Assembly: GCA_024275775.1 (NCBI GenBank)
Contig: JAJRYM010000059.1
Span: 1 to 16,469, forward strand
DNA: 16,469 nucleotides
Source: Nitrospirota bacterium
GTDB taxonomy: Bacteria > Nitrospinota_A > UBA7883 > JACRGQ01
Reading direction: 5' to 3'
Numbering within the stretch: position 1 is the stretch's first letter; each line of letters starts with the position of its first letter. A program made the translations under genes and the position numbers. The notes under the pieces are model-generated. The model was not told the origin of the DNA. It made no database searches and was given only the letters and a program-made list of their open reading frames with translations. This document shows, piece by piece, positions 7,249 to 14,859 of the stretch.

Positions 7249-8412
7249 CTATCCCTTCATCGCCGCGACGACTTTTTCCGCCCCGTCGCGCATTCCGTTG
7301 CCGATTATGAAATTGAGACCGCTTTCCTGCAGAATCCTGTTGCCCTCTTCCACGTTAGTTCCTTCCATCCTGATTACTATCGGGATGTCGATGTGGATTT
7401 TCTTCGCCGCCGATACGACGCCGTTGGCGAGCCTGTCGCAACGAAGTATGCCGCCGAAGATATTGATGAAAATAGCTTTGGTGGTTTTGTCGGAAACGAT
7501 TATCTTCAGGGCTTCTTCTATCTGCTCGGCGCTCGCGCCGCCGCCCACGTCCAGGAAATTGGCCGGTTCGCCGCCGGAATATTTGATGATGTCCATCGTG
7601 GCCATCGCCAGCCCTGCGCCGTTAACCATGCACCCGATGGTGCCGTCCAGCTTTATATAGTTGAGATTGTATTTTGAAGCTTCGATTTCAAACGGGTCTT
7701 CTTCGTTAAGGTCTCTGTATTCGGCGGCGTCTTTGTGGCGGAACATGGCGTTGTCGTCGTATCCCAGCTTGGCGTCCAGCGCGATTACCTGCCCGTCGGC
7801 CGTCTGCACGAGCGGGTTGATTTCGGCCATATCCAGATCTTCGCCTACGAAAGCGTTGTACAGATTCATGATGAGTTTGGAAGCTTTCCCGATGAGTTCC
7901 TTCGGGAAACCGAGGCCGAACGCCAATTGCCTGCACTGGTACGGCATGATGCCTATGGCGGGATCTACGAAAACTTTTAGAATTTTTTCCGGTGTGCTGG
8001 CGGCCACTTCTTCTATTTCCACGCCGCCTTCCGTCGATGCCATTATCACATTAGTGGCACTGGCGCGGTCTAGCACCACGCTGATATAAAGCTCGCGTTC
8101 TATGCCGCACCCGGCTTCGATAAGGAGCTTCTTTACCTCTTTGCCTTCCGGCCCGGTCTGATGCGTTACAAGAGTCGCGCCCAGAATGGCTTTTGCGTGC
8201 TCTTCCGCTTCCTCGGCCGATTTAGCCAGCTTCACGCCGCCTGCCTTGCCGCGTCCGCCCGCGTGTATCTGCGCTTTAACGACTACCGGATATCCTCCGA
8301 GTTTCTCCGCAAGTTCCTTCGCGTTACCGTTGGTATCGGTAAAGAAACCTTTGGGCACGGGGATTCCGTATTTCGCTAAAACTTCTTTCGCCTGATATTC
8401 ATGTATCTTCAA
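7249..8412 (-). CDS. sucC: Succinyl-CoA synthetase, beta subunit
   Basis: A 387-aa ATP-grasp subunit. The start codon is TTG. It is supported by the strong Shine-Dalgarno 5 nt upstream and by the family-typical N-terminus M-K-I-H-E-Y-Q-A-K. The nucleotide-binding segment contains K46 and [11 protein letters not shown] (51-61). The C-terminal ligase domain shows [10 protein letters not shown] and [11 protein letters not shown]. Residue 20 is Pro, as I recall for ATP-preferring E. coli SucC (Gln in the GTP-specific animal form), which weakly suggests ADP/ATP use. It is the first gene of the minus-strand operon and ends 3 nt before sucD. An IS remnant begins 79 nt upstream, so the native promoter may have been displaced or shortened. 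Confidence 0.95.
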   Translation of the reverse strand: MKIHEYQAKEVLAKYGIPVPKGFFTDTNGNAKELAEKLGGYPVVVKAQIHAGGRGKAGGVKLAKSAEEAEEHAKAILGATLVTHQTGPEGKEVKKLLIEAGCGIERELYISVVLDRASATNVIMASTEGGVEIEEVAASTPEKILKVFVDPAIGIMPYQCRQLAFGLGFPKELIGKASKLIMNLYNAFVGEDLDMAEINPLVQTADGQVIALDAKLGYDDNAMFRHKDAAEYRDLNEEDPFEIEASKYNLNYIKLDGTIGCMVNGAGLAMATMDIIKYSGGEPANFLDVGGGASAEQIEEALKIIVSDKTTKAIFINIFGGILRCDRLANGVVSAAKKIHIDIPIVIRMEGTNVEEGNRILQESGLNFIIGNGMRDGAEKVVAAMKG

Positions 8413-8417
8413 TTTGT

Positions 8418-8424
8418 CCCCCTC
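8418..8424 (-). promoter_or_regulatory. Shine-Dalgarno deciding the sucC TTG start
   Basis: On the minus strand GAGGGGG is followed by the 5-nt spacer ACAAA and then TTG. No ATG gives a better-placed start, and the TTG restores the conserved SucC N-terminus. Confidence 0.75.
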
Positions 8425-8491
8425 AATGATTGACGCTGGAATTCAAAAACTACCATTTTTGCCCCTGCTTGGCAACCAATCCGGCCGTGAT

Positions 8492-8516
8492 TGTGTTAGC
8501 AAAGGGAAAATGTCCC
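8492..8516 (+). repeat. Left terminal inverted repeat of the IS remnant
   Basis: Starts TGTGTTAGCAAAG and is complementary to 8922-8946, with three mismatches confined to the inner half. Confidence 0.75.
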
Positions 8517-8561
8517 CATTAACTGCAAAGCTAAAATGTCCCCTTAAAGGAGGTAGCGATT

Positions 8562-8955
8562 GTGAAAGGGAAAATTATTTTGAGTCGTAAGGAAGCTAAT
8601 CGGGTAAGAATAATGGAACAGGTTGTTTCAGGGAGTGTAACGCTGATAGAGGCGGTCAGTCTTCTGGGGGTAAGTTACCGTCATGCAAAACGTTTAAAGA
8701 AGCGTTACGTTGCCGGGGGTGTAGCCGGTTTGGCGCATAGAAACAGGGGTAAGGAGCCTGGGAATGCGGTTCCTGTCTCCTACCGCGCAGAGGTGCTAAG
8801 GCTTTACGAAGAGAAGTATCGAGATTTTAACGACACACACTTTACCGAAAAGCTCAAAGAGCATGAAGGCCAGACAAGTAATTCAAGTGTACATCACTTC
8901 AAAACCGGCTCCGACGAAAAAGGGATATTTTGACTTTGCTAACACATCTTTCTAG
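8562..8955 (+). pseudogene. Truncated ISNCY-like transposase (N-terminal part plus out-of-frame C-terminal tail)
   Basis: A GTG start with a strong Shine-Dalgarno (AAAGGAGG, 8546-8553) opens a protein with a helix-turn-helix at about residues 22-48 (TLIEAVSLLGVSYRHAKRLK is the core) and a basic linker. It continues to about residue 103 (EKLKEHEG), as in N-termini of ISNCY-type transposases. Full-length members are around 400 aa or more, and the DDE catalytic domain is absent. After about 8868 the original frame reads only about 20 more residues to a stop at 8931-8933. The +1 frame instead reads KARQVIQVYITSKPAPTKKG followed by YFDFANTSF and stops at 8953-8955, running through the right terminal repeat as a natural IS C-terminus would. 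The gene is therefore a deletion derivative and not functional. Confidence 0.75.
8922..8946 (-). repeat. Right terminal inverted repeat of the IS remnant
   Basis: Ends CTTTGCTAACACA. It is the inverted counterpart of 8492-8516 (22 of 25 positions). Confidence 0.75.
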
Positions 8956-9041
8956 AATCAAGTTGCTGTTTCCATAAACACAGTGTCAATACGAAGCCAT
9001 CGGACATATGTTATTCTTTGCAAAAGCTGATTTAAGTAGTT

Positions 9042-10361
9042 ATGGTCAAAAAAGTAAAGTCGACAGATAAAATTGCGCTTGAGCTAACCCTTTACGAGCG
9101 AAAGCTGATAATTTCTGAAACCTTCACAGACGATAATCTGCTAAAACAGGTGAGACTTGCCCAAGTCAAGGGAAAGAATATCGTGTCTATGTTCACCCTT
9201 TCAGAACTGGATGACTTGGCCGGGCATTTAGCTTTTGCTGCCAATCATGCAGAAAGCCCAAAAACGCAAAAAAAGCTTGATAGAATTATTGATAAAATCA
9301 ACTCGCTTCTTGAAAAATACTATGACGAGGACGAACATTTGCCATTGGATACTCCTGTATCACCTGCTAATAAAGTCTTTAATGATATTATTCATGGAGA
9401 TAATTTTTGTTCAAATCCTACAAATGAATTCCAAAATTTCATCAAAGAAGCTATTAAAGGGAAAACTTTCAAGAGTCTTGATGATTTAAATAACTTCTTA
9501 GCCACACAAAATAAGGCATATAACGATATTCCTAAAAAAGATATGGGCAGTCTTTCTCCTGCTCAGGTGGCGGCATTACTGGATTCTGACTGGGACAGCG
9601 AAAAAAGCTCTATCCAGCTTAATAGCGGCCTTTCTTTTGATTATCTCAAAGAAGTGCCTATTTTGGGAAACTCGAGAATCTTTTTGGATACCCTTTTACG
9701 AGCAGGTGGCATTAAAGCCACTGCAAAGGGCAACCTTAATCGCAAATTCGTGACGGAAATGCTGGATCAGATGAAATGGCCTGAAAAATATGTTGAAAGC
9801 GTGCGGGATGTTAACAAGGTCGTAAATGAAATGGATGTTTTTCTTATTCATATTTTGAGAATTATTCTCCAACAGGCCGGTCTTATGCGAAAGGTAAAAG
9901 GTGCCTTTCAGATTACCAAAAATGGAAAAATATTCTTACGTGAAGATATGGCAGGAGAGCTTTATATCCTTTTGTTTAAAACTCTTTTTTTGAAAATCAA
10001 TCTTGCATATTTGGATAGGATGCCTGAATTCTCATCGTTCCAGGATACAATTGCATTTAGTATTTACATGTTTGGGAAGCTTTGCGCAAACTGGGAAAAG
10101 CCAAAAGATATTGCTTCATCACTATTATTGCCTTCGGTTAGAGAAGAAATTCATATGATATATCCATATGATATGACTGCTGTTTTAATTAAGACAAGAT
10201 TTATTAATCCCCTGGAATCTTTCGGCCTTTTGGAAAGAAAATACATTTCCGGGAAAACTTACTACTTTGCCGAATATGAAATTCGCAAAACAGAGTTGTT
10301 TGACAGTTTTTTCAAGTTTGATCTTGGTAAGAAGGCTTCTACTTCGCACAATCTTCATTAA
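9042..10361 (+). CDS. Uncharacterised 439-aa protein, probably acquired
   Basis: I do not recognise a characterised function. The N-terminal 95 residues form a charged, probably helical domain with LTLYERKLIISETF (15-28) and FTLSELDDLAGHLAFAANHA (51-70). A Lys/Asn-rich linker follows. A second region has LSPAQVAALLDSDW (171-184), then GGIKATAKGNLNRKFVTEML (222-241) and, after an acidic helix, QQAGLMRKVKGAFQITKNGK (277-296), which read like two winged-helix-like units. From memory, proteins with this arrangement are annotated as hypothetical and sometimes share regions with pRiA4b ORF-3 / IS1096-passenger-type proteins; that link is uncertain. No signal peptide, membrane segment or catalytic motif is evident. 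The gene is visibly AT-richer than its neighbours and lies just after the IS remnant, which suggests horizontal transfer. It converges on cusA and has only a weak Shine-Dalgarno. Confidence 0.7.
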   Translation: MVKKVKSTDKIALELTLYERKLIISETFTDDNLLKQVRLAQVKGKNIVSMFTLSELDDLAGHLAFAANHAESPKTQKKLDRIIDKINSLLEKYYDEDEHLPLDTPVSPANKVFNDIIHGDNFCSNPTNEFQNFIKEAIKGKTFKSLDDLNNFLATQNKAYNDIPKKDMGSLSPAQVAALLDSDWDSEKSSIQLNSGLSFDYLKEVPILGNSRIFLDTLLRAGGIKATAKGNLNRKFVTEMLDQMKWPEKYVESVRDVNKVVNEMDVFLIHILRIILQQAGLMRKVKGAFQITKNGKIFLREDMAGELYILLFKTLFLKINLAYLDRMPEFSSFQDTIAFSIYMFGKLCANWEKPKDIASSLLLPSVREEIHMIYPYDMTAVLIKTRFINPLESFGLLERKYISGKTYYFAEYEIRKTELFDSFFKFDLGKKASTSHNLH

Positions 10362-10519
10362 ATTGACCGCTATTTTGGCATCTTAATCCCTTAAGCATGC
10401 AAGAATTTCTAGCACCTATAAAAGGGATTGAATCGCCCCTAGTTTTGTAGTCACCTCTAATAGTTCACATTTGATGTTTCACTTTCGCCTATACTCTGCC
10501 GGCACTGAAATTTTTGGAA

Positions 10520-13500
10520 TTACGTTTGATGCTCCTTCCAGATGAAATATACGCAGGGAATCACCAGCAGTGTGATTATGGTTGCGGTCGCCATCCCTCC
10601 AATCATCGGCGCGGCTATCCTTTTCATTACGTCGGCGCCTGTACCGTGCGACCACATGATGGGCATCAACCCGCCCATGATGGCGCTTACCGTCATTACT
10701 ATCGGGCGCACGCGCTTTTCGGCTCCGTTTATAACCGCCTGCCGTATATTCCCGGTTCCCGAAAGTCCGCCTTTTAGTCTGTCGGCGTCCGCCTGATCCA
10801 GATAGGTAATCATTATCACTCCGATTTCCGACGTAACGCCTGCCAGAGCTATGAATCCCACCCAGACAGCCACGCTGAAGTTGTAGCCGAAGTAATTGAT
10901 GGCGAGGATGCCTCCGACAAGCGAAAAAGGGATGGATAACAGCACCATCATGCTTTTGGCGACCGACTCGAAGTTCAGGTAGAGCAGAACGAAGATTATC
11001 AATATGGTAAACGGCACAACCACCTTCAGTTTTTCTTTGGCCCTTTCCATGTATTGAAACTGCCCCGCCCATTCAAGGCGGTATCCCGGCGGCAGTTTTA
11101 TGTTGGCTTTAACGGCCTTTTTGGCTTCTTCCACATAGCGGCCGATATCCCTACCGGCGATATCCACAAAAACGAATCCGGCAAGCGAACCGTTTTCATC
11201 CCGTATCATCGGAGGGCCGGAAACGATTTTAATAGATGCGAGCTGTTGCATAGGTATCTCCGTTCCCATCGGTGTATGAACGAGCACATGCCCCAGTTTC
11301 TCAACATTGTCGCGCAGTTCCCTGCCGTACCGGACGTTGATGGGGTACCGCTCCCTTCCTTCAATCGTGGACGATATGTTTTTGCCGCCTATGGCGGTTT
11401 CGATAACATCCTCCACATCGCCAACCGTAAGGCCGTATCTCGCTATCGCGTCGCGGTCTATATTGAAATCCAGAAAATATCCGCCGACCACCCTTTCCGC
11501 GTAAACGCTTCTCGTGCCTTGGATTTTTCTGAAAACCGGTTCCATTGCTCTGCCCAACTGCTGTATCCGGTTAAGGTCGGGCCCAAGAATTTTTATCCCA
11601 AGCGGCGTCCTTATGCCGGTGGCGAGCATTTCCGTGCGGGTCTGGATAGGCATCCACCAGATGTTGGGCATCCCCGGAACCTGAAGTTTCCCGTCCATTT
11701 CGCTTATTAAGCCTTCCCACGTCATTCCGGGGCGCCACTCCTCCTCCGGTTTCAGAGTGACTACGGTTTCCACCATGTTCAGAGGCGCGGGGTCGGTGGC
11801 TGTGTTCGCGTGTCCTATTTTCCCGAAAACCGTTTGAACCTCCGGGAAAGTTTTTAGAACCTTATCCTGAGCGCTCAGTATCCTGCCGGCTTCCGTTATG
11901 GAAAGCCCCGGCAGGGAAGTCGGCATGTACAGCATGGTTCCTTCGTTGAGAGGAGGCATGAACTCCGACCCGATTTGGCCGATAACCGGCCATACGGGGA
12001 ACAGCGCCACAATCGACAGAAGCACAGCGGTTTTCCTGAATCTTAAAAACAGGCGCAGTATCGGCCGATAGATAAAGGTCAACAGCCGGTTCAGCGGATT
12101 GCGCGCCCCGGCGGTAATTTTCCCCCGGATAAGCAGAACCATAAGCGCAGGCGCCAGCGTGATTGAAAGTATCTCGGCGAAAAACATCGCGAACGATTTC
12201 GTGAACGCCAGCGGCACAAAGAGCCGTCCTTCCTGCGCTTCAAGCGAAAATACCGGAACAAACGAAACGGTGATTATCAGCAATGAAAAGAAAAGGGGCT
12301 TACCCACCTCTTTAGCGGCGTTGATGATGGCGTCCGTACGGTTCGCGCCGACGTCTTCCTCGATATGCTTGTGAGCGTTTTCAATCATAACTATCACCGC
12401 GTCCACCATGGCGCCGATGGCTATGGCGATTCCGCCGAGCGACATGATGCTGGATGTTATCTCCATGTAATACATCGGAATGAAAGAGAGCAGTATCGCC
12501 ACAGGCAGGACTATTACGGCCACCATTCCGCTCCTGATATGGAAGAGAAAAAGAAAACAGATAAGGATTACGATGACGCTCTCTTCGATAAGTTTGCTCT
12601 TCAGCGTATCGATGGCGCGGTAAATGAGGTTGGAGCGGTCGTAGGTCGTCACTATCTCCACGCCGGGCGGCAGGGACGATTTTATCTCGCCGATTCTTTT
12701 TTTCACCCTTTTAATGACGTCGAGGGCGTTTTCTCCGTAGCGCATAACAACGATGCCGCCCACCGTTTCACCTTCTCCGTTCAGCTCCGCTATTCCTCGG
12801 CGAATGTCCGGGCCGAACCTTACATCGGCGATGCTTCCCAAAAGTATGGGCGTGCCGTTTTCATCCACGCCGAGGCTGATTTTCCTGATATCTTCGAGGC
12901 TTTTTATGTAGCCTCTTCCTCGTATCATGTACTCCGCCCCGGCGAACTCCACTACCCGCCCGCCGACGTCGTTATTGCTTCGGCGGACGGCGTTGACGAT
13001 TCTGCTAACCGGCATCCCGTAAGCCCGCAGTCTGTCGGGGTCGAGCGTTATCTGATACTGTTTTACGAACCCGCCTACGCTCGCCACTTCCGCCACGCCC
13101 GGCACGCTTTCAAGCGAGTATTTAAGTTGCCAGTCCTGTAGGGAGCGCAGTTCGTACAGATCGTGCCCGCCGGTTTTATCCACTAGCGCGTATTCGTAAA
13201 CCCACGCCACGCCGGTCGCGTCCGGCCCCAGAGACGCCCTCGCTCCTTCCGGCAGACTGCCGCTTATTTTGCTGAGGTATTCGATTGTTCGGCTTCTTGC
13301 CCAGTAGATATCGGTGCCGTCTTCGAACACGACGTACACGTAGGAAACGCCGAGATAGGAAACCCCCCGCACGAACTTTACGTTAGGGGCGGACGTCATG
13401 GAGCTGACTATCGGATAGGTAATCTGGTCTTCAATGATATCCGGGCTCCTGCCGGGCCATTCGGTGAAGATGATAACCTGCACGTCCGAGAGATCCGGTA

Positions 13501-13615
13501 TCGCGTCCAGCGGAACCTTGTTCAACGCCCAGAATCCCCACGCTCCGAGAAAAGATACCGATAGCAGAACAAGAAAAATTTTGCGGGCGCTTGTTTCTAT
13601 GATTTTTTCAATCAT
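10520..13615 (-). CDS. cusA: Cu(I)/Ag(I) efflux RND transporter, inner-membrane pump CusA
   Basis: A 1031-aa heavy-metal RND pump driven by the proton gradient that exports metal through CusB and CusC. TM1 is at about 13-32 and is followed by the large periplasmic porter loop. GAMVDAVIVMIENAHKH in TM4 carries D405. The three metal-site methionines of E. coli CusA (M573, M623, M672) have counterparts M564 (TMLYMPTS), M614 (PLNMVET) and M663 (RTEMLATG), at a constant offset of 9. This points to Cu/Ag rather than Zn/Co/Cd. E930 corresponds to relay residue E939. The third relay residue, E. coli K984 in RVRPK, is Ile972 here (RVRPIVMT). The ATG overlaps the cusB stop (ATGA). No clear terminator follows in the 158 nt to the convergent gene. 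Confidence 0.94.
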   Translation of the reverse strand: MIEKIIETSARKIFLVLLSVSFLGAWGFWALNKVPLDAIPDLSDVQVIIFTEWPGRSPDIIEDQITYPIVSSMTSAPNVKFVRGVSYLGVSYVYVVFEDGTDIYWARSRTIEYLSKISGSLPEGARASLGPDATGVAWVYEYALVDKTGGHDLYELRSLQDWQLKYSLESVPGVAEVASVGGFVKQYQITLDPDRLRAYGMPVSRIVNAVRRSNNDVGGRVVEFAGAEYMIRGRGYIKSLEDIRKISLGVDENGTPILLGSIADVRFGPDIRRGIAELNGEGETVGGIVVMRYGENALDVIKRVKKRIGEIKSSLPPGVEIVTTYDRSNLIYRAIDTLKSKLIEESVIVILICFLFLFHIRSGMVAVIVLPVAILLSFIPMYYMEITSSIMSLGGIAIAIGAMVDAVIVMIENAHKHIEEDVGANRTDAIINAAKEVGKPLFFSLLIITVSFVPVFSLEAQEGRLFVPLAFTKSFAMFFAEILSITLAPALMVLLIRGKITAGARNPLNRLLTFIYRPILRLFLRFRKTAVLLSIVALFPVWPVIGQIGSEFMPPLNEGTMLYMPTSLPGLSITEAGRILSAQDKVLKTFPEVQTVFGKIGHANTATDPAPLNMVETVVTLKPEEEWRPGMTWEGLISEMDGKLQVPGMPNIWWMPIQTRTEMLATGIRTPLGIKILGPDLNRIQQLGRAMEPVFRKIQGTRSVYAERVVGGYFLDFNIDRDAIARYGLTVGDVEDVIETAIGGKNISSTIEGRERYPINVRYGRELRDNVEKLGHVLVHTPMGTEIPMQQLASIKIVSGPPMIRDENGSLAGFVFVDIAGRDIGRYVEEAKKAVKANIKLPPGYRLEWAGQFQYMERAKEKLKVVVPFTILIIFVLLYLNFESVAKSMMVLLSIPFSLVGGILAINYFGYNFSVAVWVGFIALAGVTSEIGVIMITYLDQADADRLKGGLSGTGNIRQAVINGAEKRVRPIVMTVSAIMGGLMPIMWSHGTGADVMKRIAAPMIGGMATATIITLLVIPCVYFIWKEHQT

Positions 13616-14859
13616 TGCGTCTTCCCCTTGCCGGAATCTTTCTGCATTCCCTTTTTCATTCCGCCCATGTCCATACTCTTCATGTCCATGCCCTTCATGT
13701 CCATGCCGCCCATTTTTGCCGATTCCATTTTCCAGTCGCCCATGCCGATGAGCCCCATCATCCCTTCCATGGACGCTTTGAGCCTGCTTTCGGAATCGAT
13801 GAAAAACGTGGCGAAACTTACTATGGTTTCACCGTCCTTGAGACCGCTGATGACCGGATACAAATCACCCACAGGGCTATCGAGTACGACTTCTCTTGGG
13901 ACGAACCGCCCTTTGTCATCGCGGACGAACACCACTTTTCTCAACCCCGAATCCAGCATGCCGCTTTGCGGAACGGCAAGGCGGTTTCCCGCGCTTATTT
14001 CGATGCGGACGTTGGCGTACATCTCCGGTTTCAGTTTTTCGCCCGGGTTGGCCAGTTCGATGCGCGCTTTAACGCTTCTCGTCCGAGGCGAAAGATAGGG
14101 ATAAATGTAGGTAATTTTACCCGGAAACTTTTTCCCCGGAAAAGAGGGTAGAGTTACAATCGCTTTCTGCCCCGTTTTCACCCACGGAATGTCCGATTCA
14201 TATATGTCGCCCAGAACCCAGAGGCGCGATATGTCGGCTATGCGGAAAAGCGTTTGTCCGGGCTTTACGTGACTGCCCGCCAGCACCGATTTGAGAATAA
14301 CGTAACCGGATATGGGAGAAAGAATCTCCACATGCGTGGAAGGAGCCCCTTTTTTGCGGAGCTTCTCAATCTGCTTCCCGGTTAAACCGAGCAGAAGCAG
14401 TTTCTTTTCCGCCGAGCCGTTTTTCTTCTCCCCGGCGCCGTTTTTGCCCATTATCAGAAACTCTTTTTGCGCGGCCACCAGTTCCGGGCTGTAAATCGTT
14501 AAAAGAGGTTCGCCCTTCCTTACGTATTTGCCGGTGCTGTCGGCGTAAAGCCGTTCAATCCAGCCGCCCGTTCTTAGATTGATTTCCGCCAGCCTGCTTT
14601 CGTTGTAATCCAGCCTGCCTGAAGCTCGGATTATCTTTGTCAGCCGAATCGGTTTTACGGTGTAAGTCTTTACGCCGAGCAGTCTTTTTTCCGCTTTCGT
14701 CAGACTGACCGCGCTGCGTTGCATTTTCATCTTCTTCGCGCCGGCCTGCTTTTCCGGCCGATCTTCGGAAAAACATGGTTGAGCTATAAAGAGTGAAAAC
14801 AGTATGGATAAAACAAAAATTACAGTCGGTGATGAATTCCTGCCGATTGCCTTTTTCAT
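13612..14859 (-). CDS. cusB: Cu(I)/Ag(I) efflux RND periplasmic adaptor CusB, with Met-rich C-terminal tail
   Basis: A 415-aa membrane-fusion adaptor that links CusA to CusC and, in E. coli, hands Cu(I)/Ag(I) to CusA. The N-terminal signal peptide covers about residues 1-31 and ends near PCFSED. A KKMKMQR segment (M44, M46) recalls the MxM metal site at the E. coli CusB N-terminus. Beta-barrel and lipoyl regions follow (GRLDYNESRLAEINLRTGGW from 81), with YSPELVAAQKEFL in the helical hairpin region. The last 52 residues (364-415) hold 14 methionines, including three tandem copies of a five-residue Met-Asp-Met unit (384-398). This resembles a soft-metal-binding tail and is not standard in E. 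coli CusB. The gene overlaps both neighbours by ATGA. Confidence 0.93.
   Translation of the reverse strand: MKKAIGRNSSPTVIFVLSILFSLFIAQPCFSEDRPEKQAGAKKMKMQRSAVSLTKAEKRLLGVKTYTVKPIRLTKIIRASGRLDYNESRLAEINLRTGGWIERLYADSTGKYVRKGEPLLTIYSPELVAAQKEFLIMGKNGAGEKKNGSAEKKLLLLGLTGKQIEKLRKKGAPSTHVEILSPISGYVILKSVLAGSHVKPGQTLFRIADISRLWVLGDIYESDIPWVKTGQKAIVTLPSFPGKKFPGKITYIYPYLSPRTRSVKARIELANPGEKLKPEMYANVRIEISAGNRLAVPQSGMLDSGLRKVVFVRDDKGRFVPREVVLDSPVGDLYPVISGLKDGETIVSFATFFIDSESRLKASMEGMMGLIGMGDWKMESAKMGGMDMKGMDMKSMDMGGMKKGMQKDSGKGKTQ
13666..13710 (-). repeat. Three 15-nt tandem repeats encoding the Met-Asp-Met tail of CusB
   Basis: On the plus strand three units begin CATGTCCAT at 13666, 13681 and 13696. 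They differ only in their last six bases. On the coding strand they give GGMDM, KGMDM and KSMDM. The near-identity of the units suggests recent slippage or duplication. Confidence 0.85.

Larger units (their letters stand above)
8492..8946. mobile_element. Internally deleted insertion-sequence remnant with terminal inverted repeats
   Basis: The element is bounded by 25-nt imperfect inverted repeats at 8492-8516 and 8922-8946. They match at 22 of 25 positions, and the outer 13 nt (TGTGTTAGCAAAG against CTTTGCTAACACA) match perfectly. It is only 455 bp long and contains the start of a transposase gene joined to what looks like its C-terminal tail in another frame, so most of the gene has been lost. 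Beside the left end are two copies of AAAATGTCCCC (8507-8517, 8533-8543), likely part of the transposase-binding end. I found no convincing target-site duplication. The N-terminal protein segment resembles ISNCY-type transposases. The element could move only if a full-length relative supplied transposase. Confidence 0.75.

Noticed and set aside
8484..8954. Target-site duplication around the IS remnant
   Set aside because: The bases just outside the two terminal repeats do not match over any useful length.
10385..10429. Inverted repeat AATCCCTT / AAGGGATT between the 439-aa gene and cusA
   Set aside because: Only 8 bp, with a 29-nt loop and no T-run after it on either strand. It is not convincing as a terminator.
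12365..13141. 258-aa open frame on the plus strand inside cusA
   Set aside because: It is antisense to a well-conserved gene, compositionally odd (His/Arg/Tyr-rich) and has no recognisable domain. It is a by-product of GC-rich codon use.
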